From contig JAFZSR010000118.1 in NCBI GenBank assembly GCA_017619275.1, positions 1-53,091 of the forward strand: a DNA stretch of 53,091 bases. Direction: 5' to 3'. Below are positions 24,834-32,485 of the stretch, piece after piece. The notes below the pieces were generated by a model that worked only from the letters and a program-made list of their open reading frames with translations, ran no database searches and was not told the origin of the DNA. This DNA comes from Prevotella sp. (lineage in GTDB: Bacteria > Bacteroidota > Bacteroidia > Bacteroidales > Bacteroidaceae). The first letter of the stretch is position 1, and each line of letters starts with the position of its first letter. A program made the position numbers and the translations under genes.

Positions 24834-25199
24834 TTACTCCTCAACCTCTTCGCCTTCAACTTCTTCTTCCTCGGCAAGCTCCTCTTCCACGCTGGCCTTG
24901 ATCTTCTTGTCCATCTCAATCATGGTCCGAGTCATTGCAGCAAAGCTGTCGGCAACTTCCTGAGTGACCTTTCCGTCAAAGTCTTTGCCGAACGCCGTAC
25001 CAGCATTCATAGCAGCGTCGAAAGCAGCCTCGTATTCCTCAAGGCTCTCAAACTTCTCAACAGCCTCATCGGTAGAAACGGCGGCAGCCTTCTCCTTGAA
25101 GTCATTCCAAGCACTGGTAGCCTCGGGGCTCATCTTAAAGCCACAAGAAGCAAACACCATTGAACCGGCAACAAATGCCATGAAAAACAGTTTCTTCAT
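24834..25199 (-). CDS. Small lipoprotein with Glu-rich C-terminal tail (paralogue B)
   Basis: The protein has 121 residues from the ATG at 25199; the frame is open for 33 more codons but the signal peptide (MKKLFFMAFVAGSMVFASC) starts here. It shares with paralogue A the FASCG lipobox, the MSPEA-x3-AW-x3-KEKAA block and the FES-x-E-x-Y-x-AA block, and it too ends in a poly-Glu tail. The upstream region holds a 26-nt hairpin and a TAnnTTTG box about 140 nt away, so it appears to have a long 5' leader. Function is unknown; the high acidity suggests cation or surface interactions, which is speculation. Confidence 0.8.
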   Translation of the reverse strand: MKKLFFMAFVAGSMVFASCGFKMSPEATSAWNDFKEKAAAVSTDEAVEKFESLEEYEAAFDAAMNAGTAFGKDFDGKVTQEVADSFAAMTRTMIEMDKKIKASVEEELAEEEEVEGEEVEE

Positions 25200-25268
25200 T
25201 GTTTCAAAAACTTGATTAATTCTTTGGATTAAAACTATGCTTTTATATATGCTTTCTCTCTCTTTAAA

Positions 25269-25294
25269 ACTATGAACCCTCACGGGCTCATAGT
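25269..25294 (-). promoter_or_regulatory. Hairpin in the 5' leader of paralogue B
   Basis: ACTATGA-x-CCC pairs with GGG-x-TCATAGT (one mismatch, 4-nt loop) between the putative promoter at 25338 and the ATG at 25199. It could stabilise the leader RNA or modulate translation. No known riboswitch class was recognised. Confidence 0.4.
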
Positions 25295-25337
25295 CCATTA
25301 TTGTTTCCAGATCACTGAAAATCTTTCATTCGGGGTG

Positions 25338-25345
25338 CAAAGGTA
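25338..25345 (-). promoter_or_regulatory. Putative -7 box (TACCTTTG) for the acidic lipoprotein pair
   Basis: The box matches TAnnTTTG on the minus strand, with TTTG (25368-25371) 22 bp further upstream as a possible -33 element. The rest of 25200-25505 holds only the leader hairpin and two short copies of CCTACGCAAAA near 25461 and 25481; I see no gene there. Confidence 0.5.
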
Positions 25346-25505
25346 CGGCTTTTGTTACATATAACCCCAAAAAAACATTAAAAAATCAAAAAATAATGTG
25401 AAAGTATCAAAAATACACTTTTTCGTTACATTTTTAGACCCCATTTTCTACCATTTGAGCCTACGCAAAACACCTTGCGGGCCTACGCAAAATGGAATCC
25501 ATTGT

Positions 25506-25871
25506 TTAGTTTTTGTTTTCCTTCCCTAAATAGTCGAAAATATCGATGGTTCCTGTTTCTTCTTTGATGTCAAGCGATGGAACATGCTCGACAATCCTTG
25601 TGGTGCCGCTGGCTTTGTCAACATAAAAGTTCACCAATGCACCTGTATAGCTACGGAATACCACTTGATAGGCAGAATCGGTCTCTTCTCCCATTTTCAG
25701 GCCCATGATGGAAGAATTCTCTTTGGCTATGCTCCAGTCATACGCACTATGGCAGTAGTTGTTCACTGCTTCATAGGCCATTTCAGCGGTTATCTTGCTC
25801 TTTGACTCATTGCTGCCACATGAGCATAAAAACAAAAATGACGATAACAATAAGATCGAAAGGTGTTTCAT
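25506..25871 (-). CDS. Small hypothetical lipoprotein
   Basis: The protein has 121 residues. The lipobox FLCSC followed by GSNES marks a lipid-anchored periplasmic or surface protein. The mature part alternates helix (ITAEMAYEAVNNYCHSAYDW) and strands (AYQVVFRSYTGALVNFYVDKASGTTRIVEH), which resembles a PepSY-like or cystatin-like fold, but I cannot assign it. It begins 6 nt after the carbonic anhydrase stop and so shares its transcript. Confidence 0.7.
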   Translation of the reverse strand: MKHLSILLLSSFLFLCSCGSNESKSKITAEMAYEAVNNYCHSAYDWSIAKENSSIMGLKMGEETDSAYQVVFRSYTGALVNFYVDKASGTTRIVEHVPSLDIKEETGTIDIFDYLGKENKN

Positions 25872-25877
25872 AAAAAG

Positions 25878-26420
25878 TTATCTTACTTCTTCTAATTTTC
25901 CTGTTTCAGAATCAATAATGAATCCACGAACTATAATGTCCTTGGGCACAAGTGGATGGGTCTTGATGGTCCCAACGGTCTTGCGGACAGATTCAGGTGT
26001 GTCCTTGAATCCCTCCAGCCAGTGATGCAGGTCGATTCCGCATTTCTGGATGGTGTCAAGCGTTTCGTCCGTTACGCCACGGGCTATCATCTCGTGGTGG
26101 AAGTGGTCGAAACTCATGTGGCAGGCTCCACAATGAGAGTGGGCTACCACCATAATTTCCTCTACGCCCAGCTCGTAGATAGCGACGATGAGACTGCGCA
26201 TGGCTGAGTCGAAAGCCGAAATCACCAAGCCTCCTGCGTTCTTGATAATCTTCGCATCACCGTTCTTCAAACCAAGTGCTGCAGGGAGCAGTTCGGTCAG
26301 TCGGGTGTCCATACACGACAGCACTGCCAACTTCTTGTCGGGGTACTTGCTGGTCAAATACTTCTCGTAGCCCTTTTGTTCTACGAAAGTCTGGTTGTAG
26401 GCAATAATCTGGTCAATCAT
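25878..26420 (-). CDS. Beta-class carbonic anhydrase
   Basis: The protein has 180 residues. It interconverts carbon dioxide and bicarbonate in the cytoplasm. The zinc site is complete: Cys36 with the catalytic Asp38-Arg40 pair in SCMDTR, and His94 and Cys97 in AHSHCGA. The length and the CMDTRLTELLPAALG spelling fit the short beta-carbonic-anhydrase clade common in Bacteroidetes and Firmicutes. A TAATTTTG box lies 37 nt upstream, divergent from the small-protein/pectinesterase promoter. It supports carboxylation reactions such as the PEP-to-oxaloacetate route used by Prevotella; the link is inference. Confidence 0.92.
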   Translation of the reverse strand: MIDQIIAYNQTFVEQKGYEKYLTSKYPDKKLAVLSCMDTRLTELLPAALGLKNGDAKIIKNAGGLVISAFDSAMRSLIVAIYELGVEEIMVVAHSHCGACHMSFDHFHHEMIARGVTDETLDTIQKCGIDLHHWLEGFKDTPESVRKTVGTIKTHPLVPKDIIVRGFIIDSETGKLEEVR

Positions 26421-26456
26421 AAGCCAATTATCTTAAACAATGTTGTAATAACAGGG

Positions 26457-26464
26457 CAAAATTA
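26457..26464 (-). promoter_or_regulatory. -7 box (TAATTTTG) of carbonic anhydrase
   Basis: The box matches TAnnTTTG and lies 37 nt before the ATG at 26420. No -33 motif is clear. Confidence 0.5.
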
Positions 26465-26485
26465 CAAAATTTGCTGCAGATTTAT

Positions 26486-26493
26486 TAAATTTG
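26486..26493 (+). promoter_or_regulatory. -7 box (TAAATTTG) of the small gene and pectinesterase
   Basis: The box matches TAnnTTTG and lies 28 nt before the ATG at 26521. It is divergent from the carbonic anhydrase box 22 bp to the left. Confidence 0.45.
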
Positions 26494-26520
26494 CACCACA
26501 GATTTAGGATTGTTTATAAA

Positions 26521-26706
26521 ATGATACAAGGAAAAGACTTAGCAAGCAAAGCGTCTCGGTGGGCCGAGCGCGGACAGTCGGAGGAATATCGGCGCGAAGA
26601 GCTGGTACGGAAGATAGAACATGCGGTAGAGAGCCTGACTCTTCAGGAACTCGAGGCTTTGTATTATGACCTTTCAACGAAAAACTACATAAACGACCAA
26701 TATTAG
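26521..26706 (+). CDS. Small helical protein of unknown function
   Basis: The protein has 61 residues from the ATG at 26521; an upstream start at 26491 would fall inside the promoter box. The composition is highly charged and helical (RREELVRKIEHAVESLTLQELEALYYDLS) with no signal peptide. Its stop is 1 nt from the pectinesterase ATG, so the two are translated from one message. No family was recognised. It may be a small regulator or partner protein, but nothing in the sequence decides this. Confidence 0.6.
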   Translation: MIQGKDLASKASRWAERGQSEEYRREELVRKIEHAVESLTLQELEALYYDLSTKNYINDQY

Positions 26707-26707
26707 C

Positions 26708-28252
26708 ATGAGCTTAGCATTGTTGCGGAACAGTTGGAGACCTGCCCTCCCCTTAGTCCTACTGAAGATATTTGTTCTGGCTATACTTATAGGCACGACG
26801 ATCTTTTGCCACGCTAAAAACGTGGTGGCAATGATGCCGCAGAATGGTGCAACAGACGTGAACATCGATACCCATCTGGTATTGTATATGGAAGAGGAGG
26901 CAACCGTTGGGAACTGCGGCTTCATATCGGTCTACGACCGCAAGACGGGAAAACTGGTCGACCGTCTCGACATGAGCATCCCCGCAGGGCCCGCAAAACC
27001 CCAGCCCAGCAATCCGAATGCCGTCTACACGCCCATACCCTATAAATATAAGGTGCAGCGCATCACCAACCGCAACACCAAGGCGGGAACACCGTCGGGA
27101 GTGAACGCCTGGGACAAGGGCAACTATCAACTCGACATCATAGGAGGCTTCTCCGACGGTTTCCATTTCTATCCCGTTATTGCGCACGCCAAGCAGTTGA
27201 CCATCTACCTGCACCATAACATGCTGGAGTATGGCCACGAATACTACGTCACCATCGAGAAAGGCGTGATTGAGGGCTTCGACGGCATAAAAGGGAAGAA
27301 CGCCTGGACGTTCCGCACGAAGGACAAGGCTCCCGACTCCACGTTGCGGCGGCTGACGGTGGCGGCAGACGGCACTGGCGACTTCTCCACCATCCAAGGA
27401 GCGATGGACTTCATCCCCGACTCGTTGACATCGGAGCAAGAACGCTATACAGTATTTGTCAGAAACGGCGACTACGAGGAGCTGGTGTACTTCCGCAACA
27501 AGCGCTTCGTCACCATCGAAGGCGAGAGTCGCGACGGCGTGCTGATTCACTATCCCAACAACGAAGTGTTCAACCCGCATCCCGCCGACATCAAGACCAA
27601 CGAGGTGCGCGGCACCTTCCCATCACGGCGTGCCGCCTTTGCCGCCGATAACTGCAGCGACCTCATCTTCCGTAACCTTACAGTGAAGACCGACTGCAAA
27701 GGACAGGCCGAGGGGCTGCTGGTCAACGGCGAGCGCAACTTCTTCGACAATATTCACATCATCGGCGACGGCGACGCGCTGCAAGCCAACGGCAGCTGCT
27801 ATTGGCAGAACTGCCGCATCGACGGCGGCGGCGACACCGTGCTGGGGCGCGGCCCCTCGTTCTTCAACCATTGCACCATCACCAGCCACGGCGCGTTCAT
27901 GTGGATTCGCAACACGGAGGAGAACCACGGCAACATCTTCGTGGACTGCCATTTCAAGGGACTCGGCAACTATGCAGAACTGGGTCGACTGCCCAACAAC
28001 AAAGGCAAGAACTACCCACATGCCGAGTGCGTGCTGCTGAACTGTACGCTGGAGAACATCCCTGTCGCAGGATGGGGCGTCGTGCACGAGGATGCCAGGA
28101 CGGCAACCCTCCTGGAGTTCAACAGCCACGACGCAGAGGGGAATCCTGTTGACCTGAGCAAACGCAACCCGCTGATGCGCCAGCTCGATCCCATCCGCGA
28201 CGCAGAGCTGATAGGACGCTATTCCGACAGCCGCTGGGTGCTGGGGTGGTGA
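26708..28252 (+). CDS. Pectinesterase (CE8) with N-terminal Ig-like domain
   Basis: The protein has 514 residues. A hydrophobic N-terminal segment ending near FCHAKN should act as a signal peptide. Residues of about 40-205 look like an Ig-like domain of the SbsA type (MMPQNGATDVNIDTHLVLYM, TIEKGVIEGFDG, NAWTFRTKD). The CE8 beta-helix starts at LTVAADGTGDFSTIQGAMDFIP. The catalytic region is recognisable: GDGDALQ (usually GxQDTL), GGGDTVLGRG (usually GTVDFIFG, holding the nucleophile Asp) and ELGRLP (usually LGRPW; the Arg is kept and the Trp is lost). CE8 removes methyl esters from pectin before lyases act. The substitutions suggest a divergent subfamily. Confidence 0.87.
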   Translation: MSLALLRNSWRPALPLVLLKIFVLAILIGTTIFCHAKNVVAMMPQNGATDVNIDTHLVLYMEEEATVGNCGFISVYDRKTGKLVDRLDMSIPAGPAKPQPSNPNAVYTPIPYKYKVQRITNRNTKAGTPSGVNAWDKGNYQLDIIGGFSDGFHFYPVIAHAKQLTIYLHHNMLEYGHEYYVTIEKGVIEGFDGIKGKNAWTFRTKDKAPDSTLRRLTVAADGTGDFSTIQGAMDFIPDSLTSEQERYTVFVRNGDYEELVYFRNKRFVTIEGESRDGVLIHYPNNEVFNPHPADIKTNEVRGTFPSRRAAFAADNCSDLIFRNLTVKTDCKGQAEGLLVNGERNFFDNIHIIGDGDALQANGSCYWQNCRIDGGGDTVLGRGPSFFNHCTITSHGAFMWIRNTEENHGNIFVDCHFKGLGNYAELGRLPNNKGKNYPHAECVLLNCTLENIPVAGWGVVHEDARTATLLEFNSHDAEGNPVDLSKRNPLMRQLDPIRDAELIGRYSDSRWVLGW

Positions 28253-28288
28253 CAAAAAATCATCTTTAGACTGGTATTCTTATTTGTT

Positions 28289-30130
28289 TCATTCCAAAGC
28301 AGTCTTTAAGATATTCTTTAAAAGATAGGTGGCATTCTGGTTTTGGGCTACACCCTCGGAGAGCCGATAGGTATAGGTGATTTCGTCTGACAATTGGATT
28401 TCAAAGCAGTAATTGTGGAAGCGGTCGGTAGGCTCTTGCTCCATCTTGGAAAGTTCTTGCGTCCCGCTGGTGGCAATCGGCTGAAGGCCGAGCTCGAGGT
28501 CGTGGGTGGCGATAATACCCGTAATGGGGAGTTCTGAAATGGACTGGAGGAACAGCCGGGAACCATTGAGTTTATCGAGCGAGTTTGTGCCCTTCAGTAT
28601 CTCGTCAAGGATGATAAGCGTGTGACGGTTTTGTCTGCATGTCTCTATGAGCTGTTGCAACCGTAGCAGTTCGGCATTGAAATAGCTGATGCCATGGGCG
28701 AGGTCGTCGGTGGTGCGCATACTACTGAACAGCGAGAAGAGCGAAACACGAAGTCTTTCTGCAAAGACTGGCATACCGCAACAGGCCAGCACATAGTTGA
28801 TTCCGATGGAGCGAAGGAATGTACTCTTGCCCGCCATGTTTGCGCCCGTAATGATGTAATAGTGCTGGTCGGAAATGGCGAAGTCGTTGCGCACAGCCTT
28901 CTGGCCAAGGAAAGGATGATAAAGTCCGTGAGCCTCATAGACCACCTCGTCGGTATCCACCAATTCCGCATCCGTGGTCTCAGGCTCGTTGTAGCGGAAC
29001 GTGGCCATCGACACCAGCGCGTCGAAATGGCTGACAGCATCAATCCAGTCCTCTATGCGCATCATGTAGCGATCTTGCCAAAGCAGGAACCGTCGCACAA
29101 TGAAATAGTCTGCCAGATAGAGAGCATTGGATATGGGAACCCAAACCTCGTTACGCTGGTCAAGGTCGCTGATGATGCCCTTCAACAGCCGGAAAGACTT
29201 TAGGGCATCCTGCTCGTCGGCAGACAACTTTCCGATGACGTCACGCCCTTCCCGGCTCTTCAAATCGGACGTGACAATCTGCATAATCATACTGACGTAT
29301 GTCCCTAATCGTGGAAGGATGATGTTGATGCTTTGATAGATACGTTTCAGGGTACGACCAAAAAGAAGATAGACGACCATAATCTGCAACAGCACCCAAA
29401 GCATGGGGAGCGAACCCGACAGCGGGCCAAATATGGCTCCAGCCAACAAACCATAAAAGACAATGATACTGCCTACCGCTGCAATATAGGTGAGCTGATG
29501 AGCAGCCAGATGAGAGACATGCAACTGCTGCACCTCATGCAGCGCCTCCTTAATGGCAGTAGTATTTATCTTTTTGCCTCTGCCTTGCGCAAGAAATGCC
29601 GTACGCAACGACTCTTTTTCCGTTAATTCACGGATAGCCTCCCGACGTCTCTCTATCTCGCCGATACTCCGCACCCGTGTCTCAGCCAACTCTTTTGCCA
29701 GAAAATCGCTGCCGCCAGTTGTGACAGTTCGGTTCATACGGTTGAACAGCGACTGCGGCCCAAAAATGTCGAGGTCGAGCGTAAACTCATGGCGTGGATC
29801 CACATATTGCTCGCCCGAAGGGAATTCCGAGAAGTCGCCGTTGAGATTGGCCACCTCTTTCTGATAGACACTGCGGATGCTCTCCTTCTGTTCCGACAAA
29901 CGACTATTGATGCTGTCTTTCCAACGGATTGCCACGTATGCGGCAACGAACAATGCTGCCACCACCAACGCAACAATGCTGCTCCACATTGTAAAAGCCA
30001 CAATGCAACCAATGGCCAAGGCGATGGTCGACAATTCTAGAATTACTACCAGTCGGTTATGCTTGTTCAACTGAATGATTTCGTCCGTCAGCGTCTTGAT
30101 ACGCTCCGTATATAGTTCCTTTGGATTCAT
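28289..30130 (-). CDS. Membrane-anchored MutS-like ATPase
   Basis: The protein has 613 residues. It has the MutS ATPase domain at the C-terminus: GANMAGKSTFLRSIG (Walker A) near residue 430, SLFSSMRTTDDLAHGISYFNAELLRL (the MutS signature loop), TLIILDEILKGTNS (Walker B) near 503 and the THDLELG switch. Unlike repair MutS it lacks the mismatch-recognition and connector domains. Two pairs of hydrophobic helices instead lie near residues 27-70 and 215-260, so it is a membrane protein. Such MutS homologues are widespread in Bacteroidetes but have no proven role in mismatch repair. A TAnnTTTG box lies 24 nt upstream. It is convergent with the pectinesterase. Confidence 0.85.
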   Translation of the reverse strand: MNPKELYTERIKTLTDEIIQLNKHNRLVVILELSTIALAIGCIVAFTMWSSIVALVVAALFVAAYVAIRWKDSINSRLSEQKESIRSVYQKEVANLNGDFSEFPSGEQYVDPRHEFTLDLDIFGPQSLFNRMNRTVTTGGSDFLAKELAETRVRSIGEIERRREAIRELTEKESLRTAFLAQGRGKKINTTAIKEALHEVQQLHVSHLAAHQLTYIAAVGSIIVFYGLLAGAIFGPLSGSLPMLWVLLQIMVVYLLFGRTLKRIYQSINIILPRLGTYVSMIMQIVTSDLKSREGRDVIGKLSADEQDALKSFRLLKGIISDLDQRNEVWVPISNALYLADYFIVRRFLLWQDRYMMRIEDWIDAVSHFDALVSMATFRYNEPETTDAELVDTDEVVYEAHGLYHPFLGQKAVRNDFAISDQHYYIITGANMAGKSTFLRSIGINYVLACCGMPVFAERLRVSLFSLFSSMRTTDDLAHGISYFNAELLRLQQLIETCRQNRHTLIILDEILKGTNSLDKLNGSRLFLQSISELPITGIIATHDLELGLQPIATSGTQELSKMEQEPTDRFHNYCFEIQLSDEITYTYRLSEGVAQNQNATYLLKNILKTALE

Positions 30131-30153
30131 ACTTATTTGTCACTAAACCGCCA

Positions 30154-30161
30154 CAAAGTTA
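30154..30161 (-). promoter_or_regulatory. Putative -7 box (TAACTTTG) of the MutS-like gene
   Basis: The box matches TAnnTTTG 24 nt before the ATG at 30130. A -33 TTTG at the expected spacing was not found. Confidence 0.4.
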
Positions 30162-30180
30162 CAAAAAGCCACACAAAGAA

Positions 30181-30215
30181 ACCCTCGGCAAACCCGAAAA
30201 TCGGATGCCGAGGGT
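30181..30215. terminator. Possible terminator hairpin
   Basis: ACCCTCGGCA (30181-30190) pairs exactly with 30206-30215, with an inner CCGA/TCGG pairing. On the minus strand TTCTTTG follows, so it might end the vWA transcript or attenuate readthrough into the MutS-like gene. The T-run is weak. Confidence 0.35.
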
Positions 30216-30285
30216 GAAAGTTTTAACCCAGGTAAATAGTTTTTTGTAAATTTTGTGGCTAATCTTTGCCGAAAGAACTATAATT

Positions 30286-30336
30286 TACGGACTCATTGGA
30301 CTATAAGGACCGTCCTTCCAGTCCGCAAAGTCCGTA
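30286..30336. repeat. 9-bp-period symmetric hairpin, core GGACT/AGTCC
   Basis: The left arm has TACGGACT, GGACT and AGGAC at a 9-nt phase. The right arm has GTCCT, AGTCC and AGTCCGTA as their exact reverse complements. The structure is symmetric about position 30311, with 3-4-nt unpaired spacers between paired cores. It is located 190 bp downstream of the vWA stop. Confidence 0.75.
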
Positions 30337-30416
30337 GAAAAACACGGGCGGATTCCTGCGTTATTGGGCGCGGGCGCCACCCCTTTTTTCCTATTCAACG
30401 GCACAGCAAAAAAAAC

Positions 30417-30474
30417 CGTACGAGATTTTTTCAAAAGTCGTTGACTTTTTTCAAAAAATCGTTACCAAAATTTT
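30417..30474 (-). repeat. Repeat R2, copy B
   Basis: This is the reverse complement of 24121-24178 with a handful of changes. It contains CGTACGAGATTTTTTCAAAAG and the twice-repeated TCGTTnnC-TTTTTTCAAAAA-type unit. It lies 51 bp after the stop of the vWA gene. Confidence 0.8.
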
Positions 30475-30525
30475 GGGTAGTGGCTACCGCTTTCAGTCAA
30501 CGGTTAAAAACATGCCTATATACGG

Positions 30526-31179
30526 TCAGTCTTCATTGAAGAACGTGCCAATAGGCATGGCGGTTTCCTCGGCTATACAGCAATTGAAGCGCTCACGGCT
30601 GCAGTGTTCGCGGGCAAACATGGCCTTGGTGCCTGCCTCCGTCTGCTGGAACTCCAGATGTTCGTCGATGGCAAAGGAATGGGCCATCGTCTCAACATCC
30701 AGGTTGTCCGTGCCAATGAGCGTGAACGTCCAGTTCTGTTTTTTCAGCTTCTCAATCATCGTGCGGATCATTTTCAGTGTCCATTCCTCACTGCTGTTCT
30801 CCTCGCCGTCGGTAATGATTGTCACCAGCACGTTGTCGCCGTCCTCTATCTGGGCATTGACCTTCGAGATGGCCTTTCCCATCGCATCGTAAAGGGGAGT
30901 GCCTCCACCAGGATTATAGGCTTTCCAGTCGAGGTCCTTGGTTTGCGAGGCAGGAGCGTTGTCGTAGTGCCATGTGGTGTGCCCAGTGTCGAAGGTGACA
31001 AGTGTCACTCGTTGCTCTTGGTCGGGAAACTTCTCCTGCATTTGACGGACGGTCTGGAGGGTTTCGTTCATGCCCATAAAGGCCTGTTTGTGGATGATGG
31101 ACATAGAACCACTCTCGTCCACAATAATAAGGTTGAACACGCGCTTGGCTTGTGACTTGGTTTCATCCTGCTTCTTCAT
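30526..31179 (-). CDS. von Willebrand factor A (vWA) domain protein
   Basis: The protein has 217 residues and is a single cytoplasmic vWA domain without signal peptide or membrane segment. The metal-ion-dependent adhesion site is complete: DESGSM at 21-26, the threonine in NPGGGTPLYDAM near 92, and TDGEENSS near 123. Stand-alone vWA proteins of this size resemble TerY/YegL-like factors, which act with chaperone or kinase partners in stress and phage-related loci. It is divergent from the sigma/A1S_2505 fusion gene, with 129 bp between the two starts, which hints at co-regulation. Its partner is not known. Confidence 0.87.
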   Translation of the reverse strand: MKKQDETKSQAKRVFNLIIVDESGSMSIIHKQAFMGMNETLQTVRQMQEKFPDQEQRVTLVTFDTGHTTWHYDNAPASQTKDLDWKAYNPGGGTPLYDAMGKAISKVNAQIEDGDNVLVTIITDGEENSSEEWTLKMIRTMIEKLKKQNWTFTLIGTDNLDVETMAHSFAIDEHLEFQQTEAGTKAMFAREHCSRERFNCCIAEETAMPIGTFFNED

Positions 31180-31283
31180 AATGGCTACTTTTTTTTGATG
31201 GTGAATACGCTTGTTTTAGACATGTCTTTATCTTTTAAAAGAAGCTTTTCGGAAAAAATTAAGCTCATCTCAAATTATTTTCG

Positions 31284-31291
31284 TATTTTTG
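31284..31291 (+). promoter_or_regulatory. -7 box (TATTTTTG) of the sigma/A1S_2505 fusion
   Basis: The box matches TAnnTTTG 17 nt before the ATG at 31309. No unambiguous -33 element is visible. Confidence 0.45.
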
Positions 31292-31308
31292 CAAAAAAAT
31301 AATAGAGG

Positions 31309-32397
31309 ATGTACCACAAGCTATCTGATGACGATATTCTAAAAGGTTTTCGCAAGGGTAATGCCGACATTATCCGTGAGTATTTCTATGGGTACTGCTT
31401 GGCGGGCTACAACATCTTCGACCAGCGTTATCAGCTCAGGGGGAAAGAGAACCTGGACTTTATGTCACTGGCTCACCAGTATGCCATCTACTTGATGGAA
31501 CACGACTGGAAACCACTGGAAGACCATTCGCCAGAGGTGAGTCTGAAGACCTGGCTCATCGGCGGGTTCCGCTATATAGTGCTCGATGCACTGAAATGGT
31601 ATCGCAAGGAGTACGGCAGCATCTCCTTCGAAGATTACCTGCAGTCGTTCGACATGGCTAGTGACAACCTGCGCCTTCAATTTAACCGCACGGTGGAGGA
31701 CATCTGTGACCATACACCACTGAGCCGACAGGACAGGCTCATCATCACCATGATGCTGCTGCGAGGGTTCAAGGGCAAGGAGGTGGCAACGCAAGCTGGT
31801 ATTACAGCTTCGGCTGTCTCGCAACGATACAAGAAGCTGAAGAAGGATGTGATTATTCCTTACTTCCGCAAGAATTTCGACATGGACCTGGATATGACGG
31901 AGGTGATGGACGAGCGGGCCATTGCCTACGGAAAAATGGAAGAGGCTGCGATGTCCATGCCAGCATCGAGGGAAAGCGGGATTTACCTGGAAAAGGACTA
32001 TATGGAAAAAGAAGAAACATATATGGAAAAGAAGAGAACAACACCAGCGTTTATCACAGAACTGCAGTCCGACGAGATATTCGTGTTCGGCAGCAATCTC
32101 AGAGGTATGCACGGCGGAGGGGCAGCCTACATCGCCTACCGCAAATTTGGGGCCATTATGGGGCAGGGCGTGGGTCTGCAAGGCCAGAGCTATGCCATCC
32201 CAACGATGCAGGGTGGGGTAGAAACCATCCGTCCGTATGTAGACGAGTTCATCCAGTTCGCCAAAGAGCATCCCGAACTGACATTCCTCGTCACCCGCAT
32301 CGGCTGTGGCATCGCAGGATTCACCGACGATGATATCTCTCCACTGTTCGTGGAGGCTCACAACGTGGATAATATCGTTCTGCCACCGAATTGGTGA
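31309..32397 (+). CDS. Sigma-factor-like protein fused to an A1S_2505-type (phage/macro-like) domain
   Basis: The protein has 362 residues. Residues 1-190 look like a divergent sigma-70/ECF-type factor: a helical region-2-like part (SLKTWLIGGFRYIVLDALKW) and a clear region-4 helix-turn-helix (LSRQDRLIITMMLLRGFKGK, then EVATQAGITASAVSQRYKKL). A charged linker runs to about 240. Residues 241-362 match the A1S_2505 family of phage-associated proteins: DEIFVFGSNLRGMHGGGAA, FGAIMGQGVGLQGQSYAIPT and TRIGCGIAGF, a glycine-rich macro-domain-like signature. That domain is normally a separate protein. Met232 and Met239 follow purine-rich sequence and could allow separate translation of the second domain. 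The molecular function is unknown. Confidence 0.75.
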   Translation: MYHKLSDDDILKGFRKGNADIIREYFYGYCLAGYNIFDQRYQLRGKENLDFMSLAHQYAIYLMEHDWKPLEDHSPEVSLKTWLIGGFRYIVLDALKWYRKEYGSISFEDYLQSFDMASDNLRLQFNRTVEDICDHTPLSRQDRLIITMMLLRGFKGKEVATQAGITASAVSQRYKKLKKDVIIPYFRKNFDMDLDMTEVMDERAIAYGKMEEAAMSMPASRESGIYLEKDYMEKEETYMEKKRTTPAFITELQSDEIFVFGSNLRGMHGGGAAYIAYRKFGAIMGQGVGLQGQSYAIPTMQGGVETIRPYVDEFIQFAKEHPELTFLVTRIGCGIAGFTDDDISPLFVEAHNVDNIVLPPNW

Positions 32398-32485
32398 CCG
32401 CGATGTAATGTCTTGGCGGTGCTGACATGTTTCATCTTTGAAAGATTTGCAGGATTATTTGCAAAAGGAATCAATAACAAGACCA

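Larger units (their letters stand above)
30131..30525. other. Gene-free 395-bp interval with three structured elements
   Basis: It holds the MutS-like promoter, a 10-bp-stem hairpin at 30181-30215, a symmetric 9-bp-period hairpin at 30286-30336 and copy B of repeat R2 at 30417-30474. Frames across it are made of these repeats and are not genes. Confidence 0.65.

Noticed and set aside
25200-25505. Possible riboswitch in the leader of the acidic lipoprotein gene
   Set aside because: Only one short hairpin is visible and no conserved aptamer motif was recognised.
30255-30539. A 94-codon plus-strand frame
   Set aside because: It runs through the 9-bp hairpin and R2 copy B. Its Lys/Phe-rich stretch is repeat-derived.
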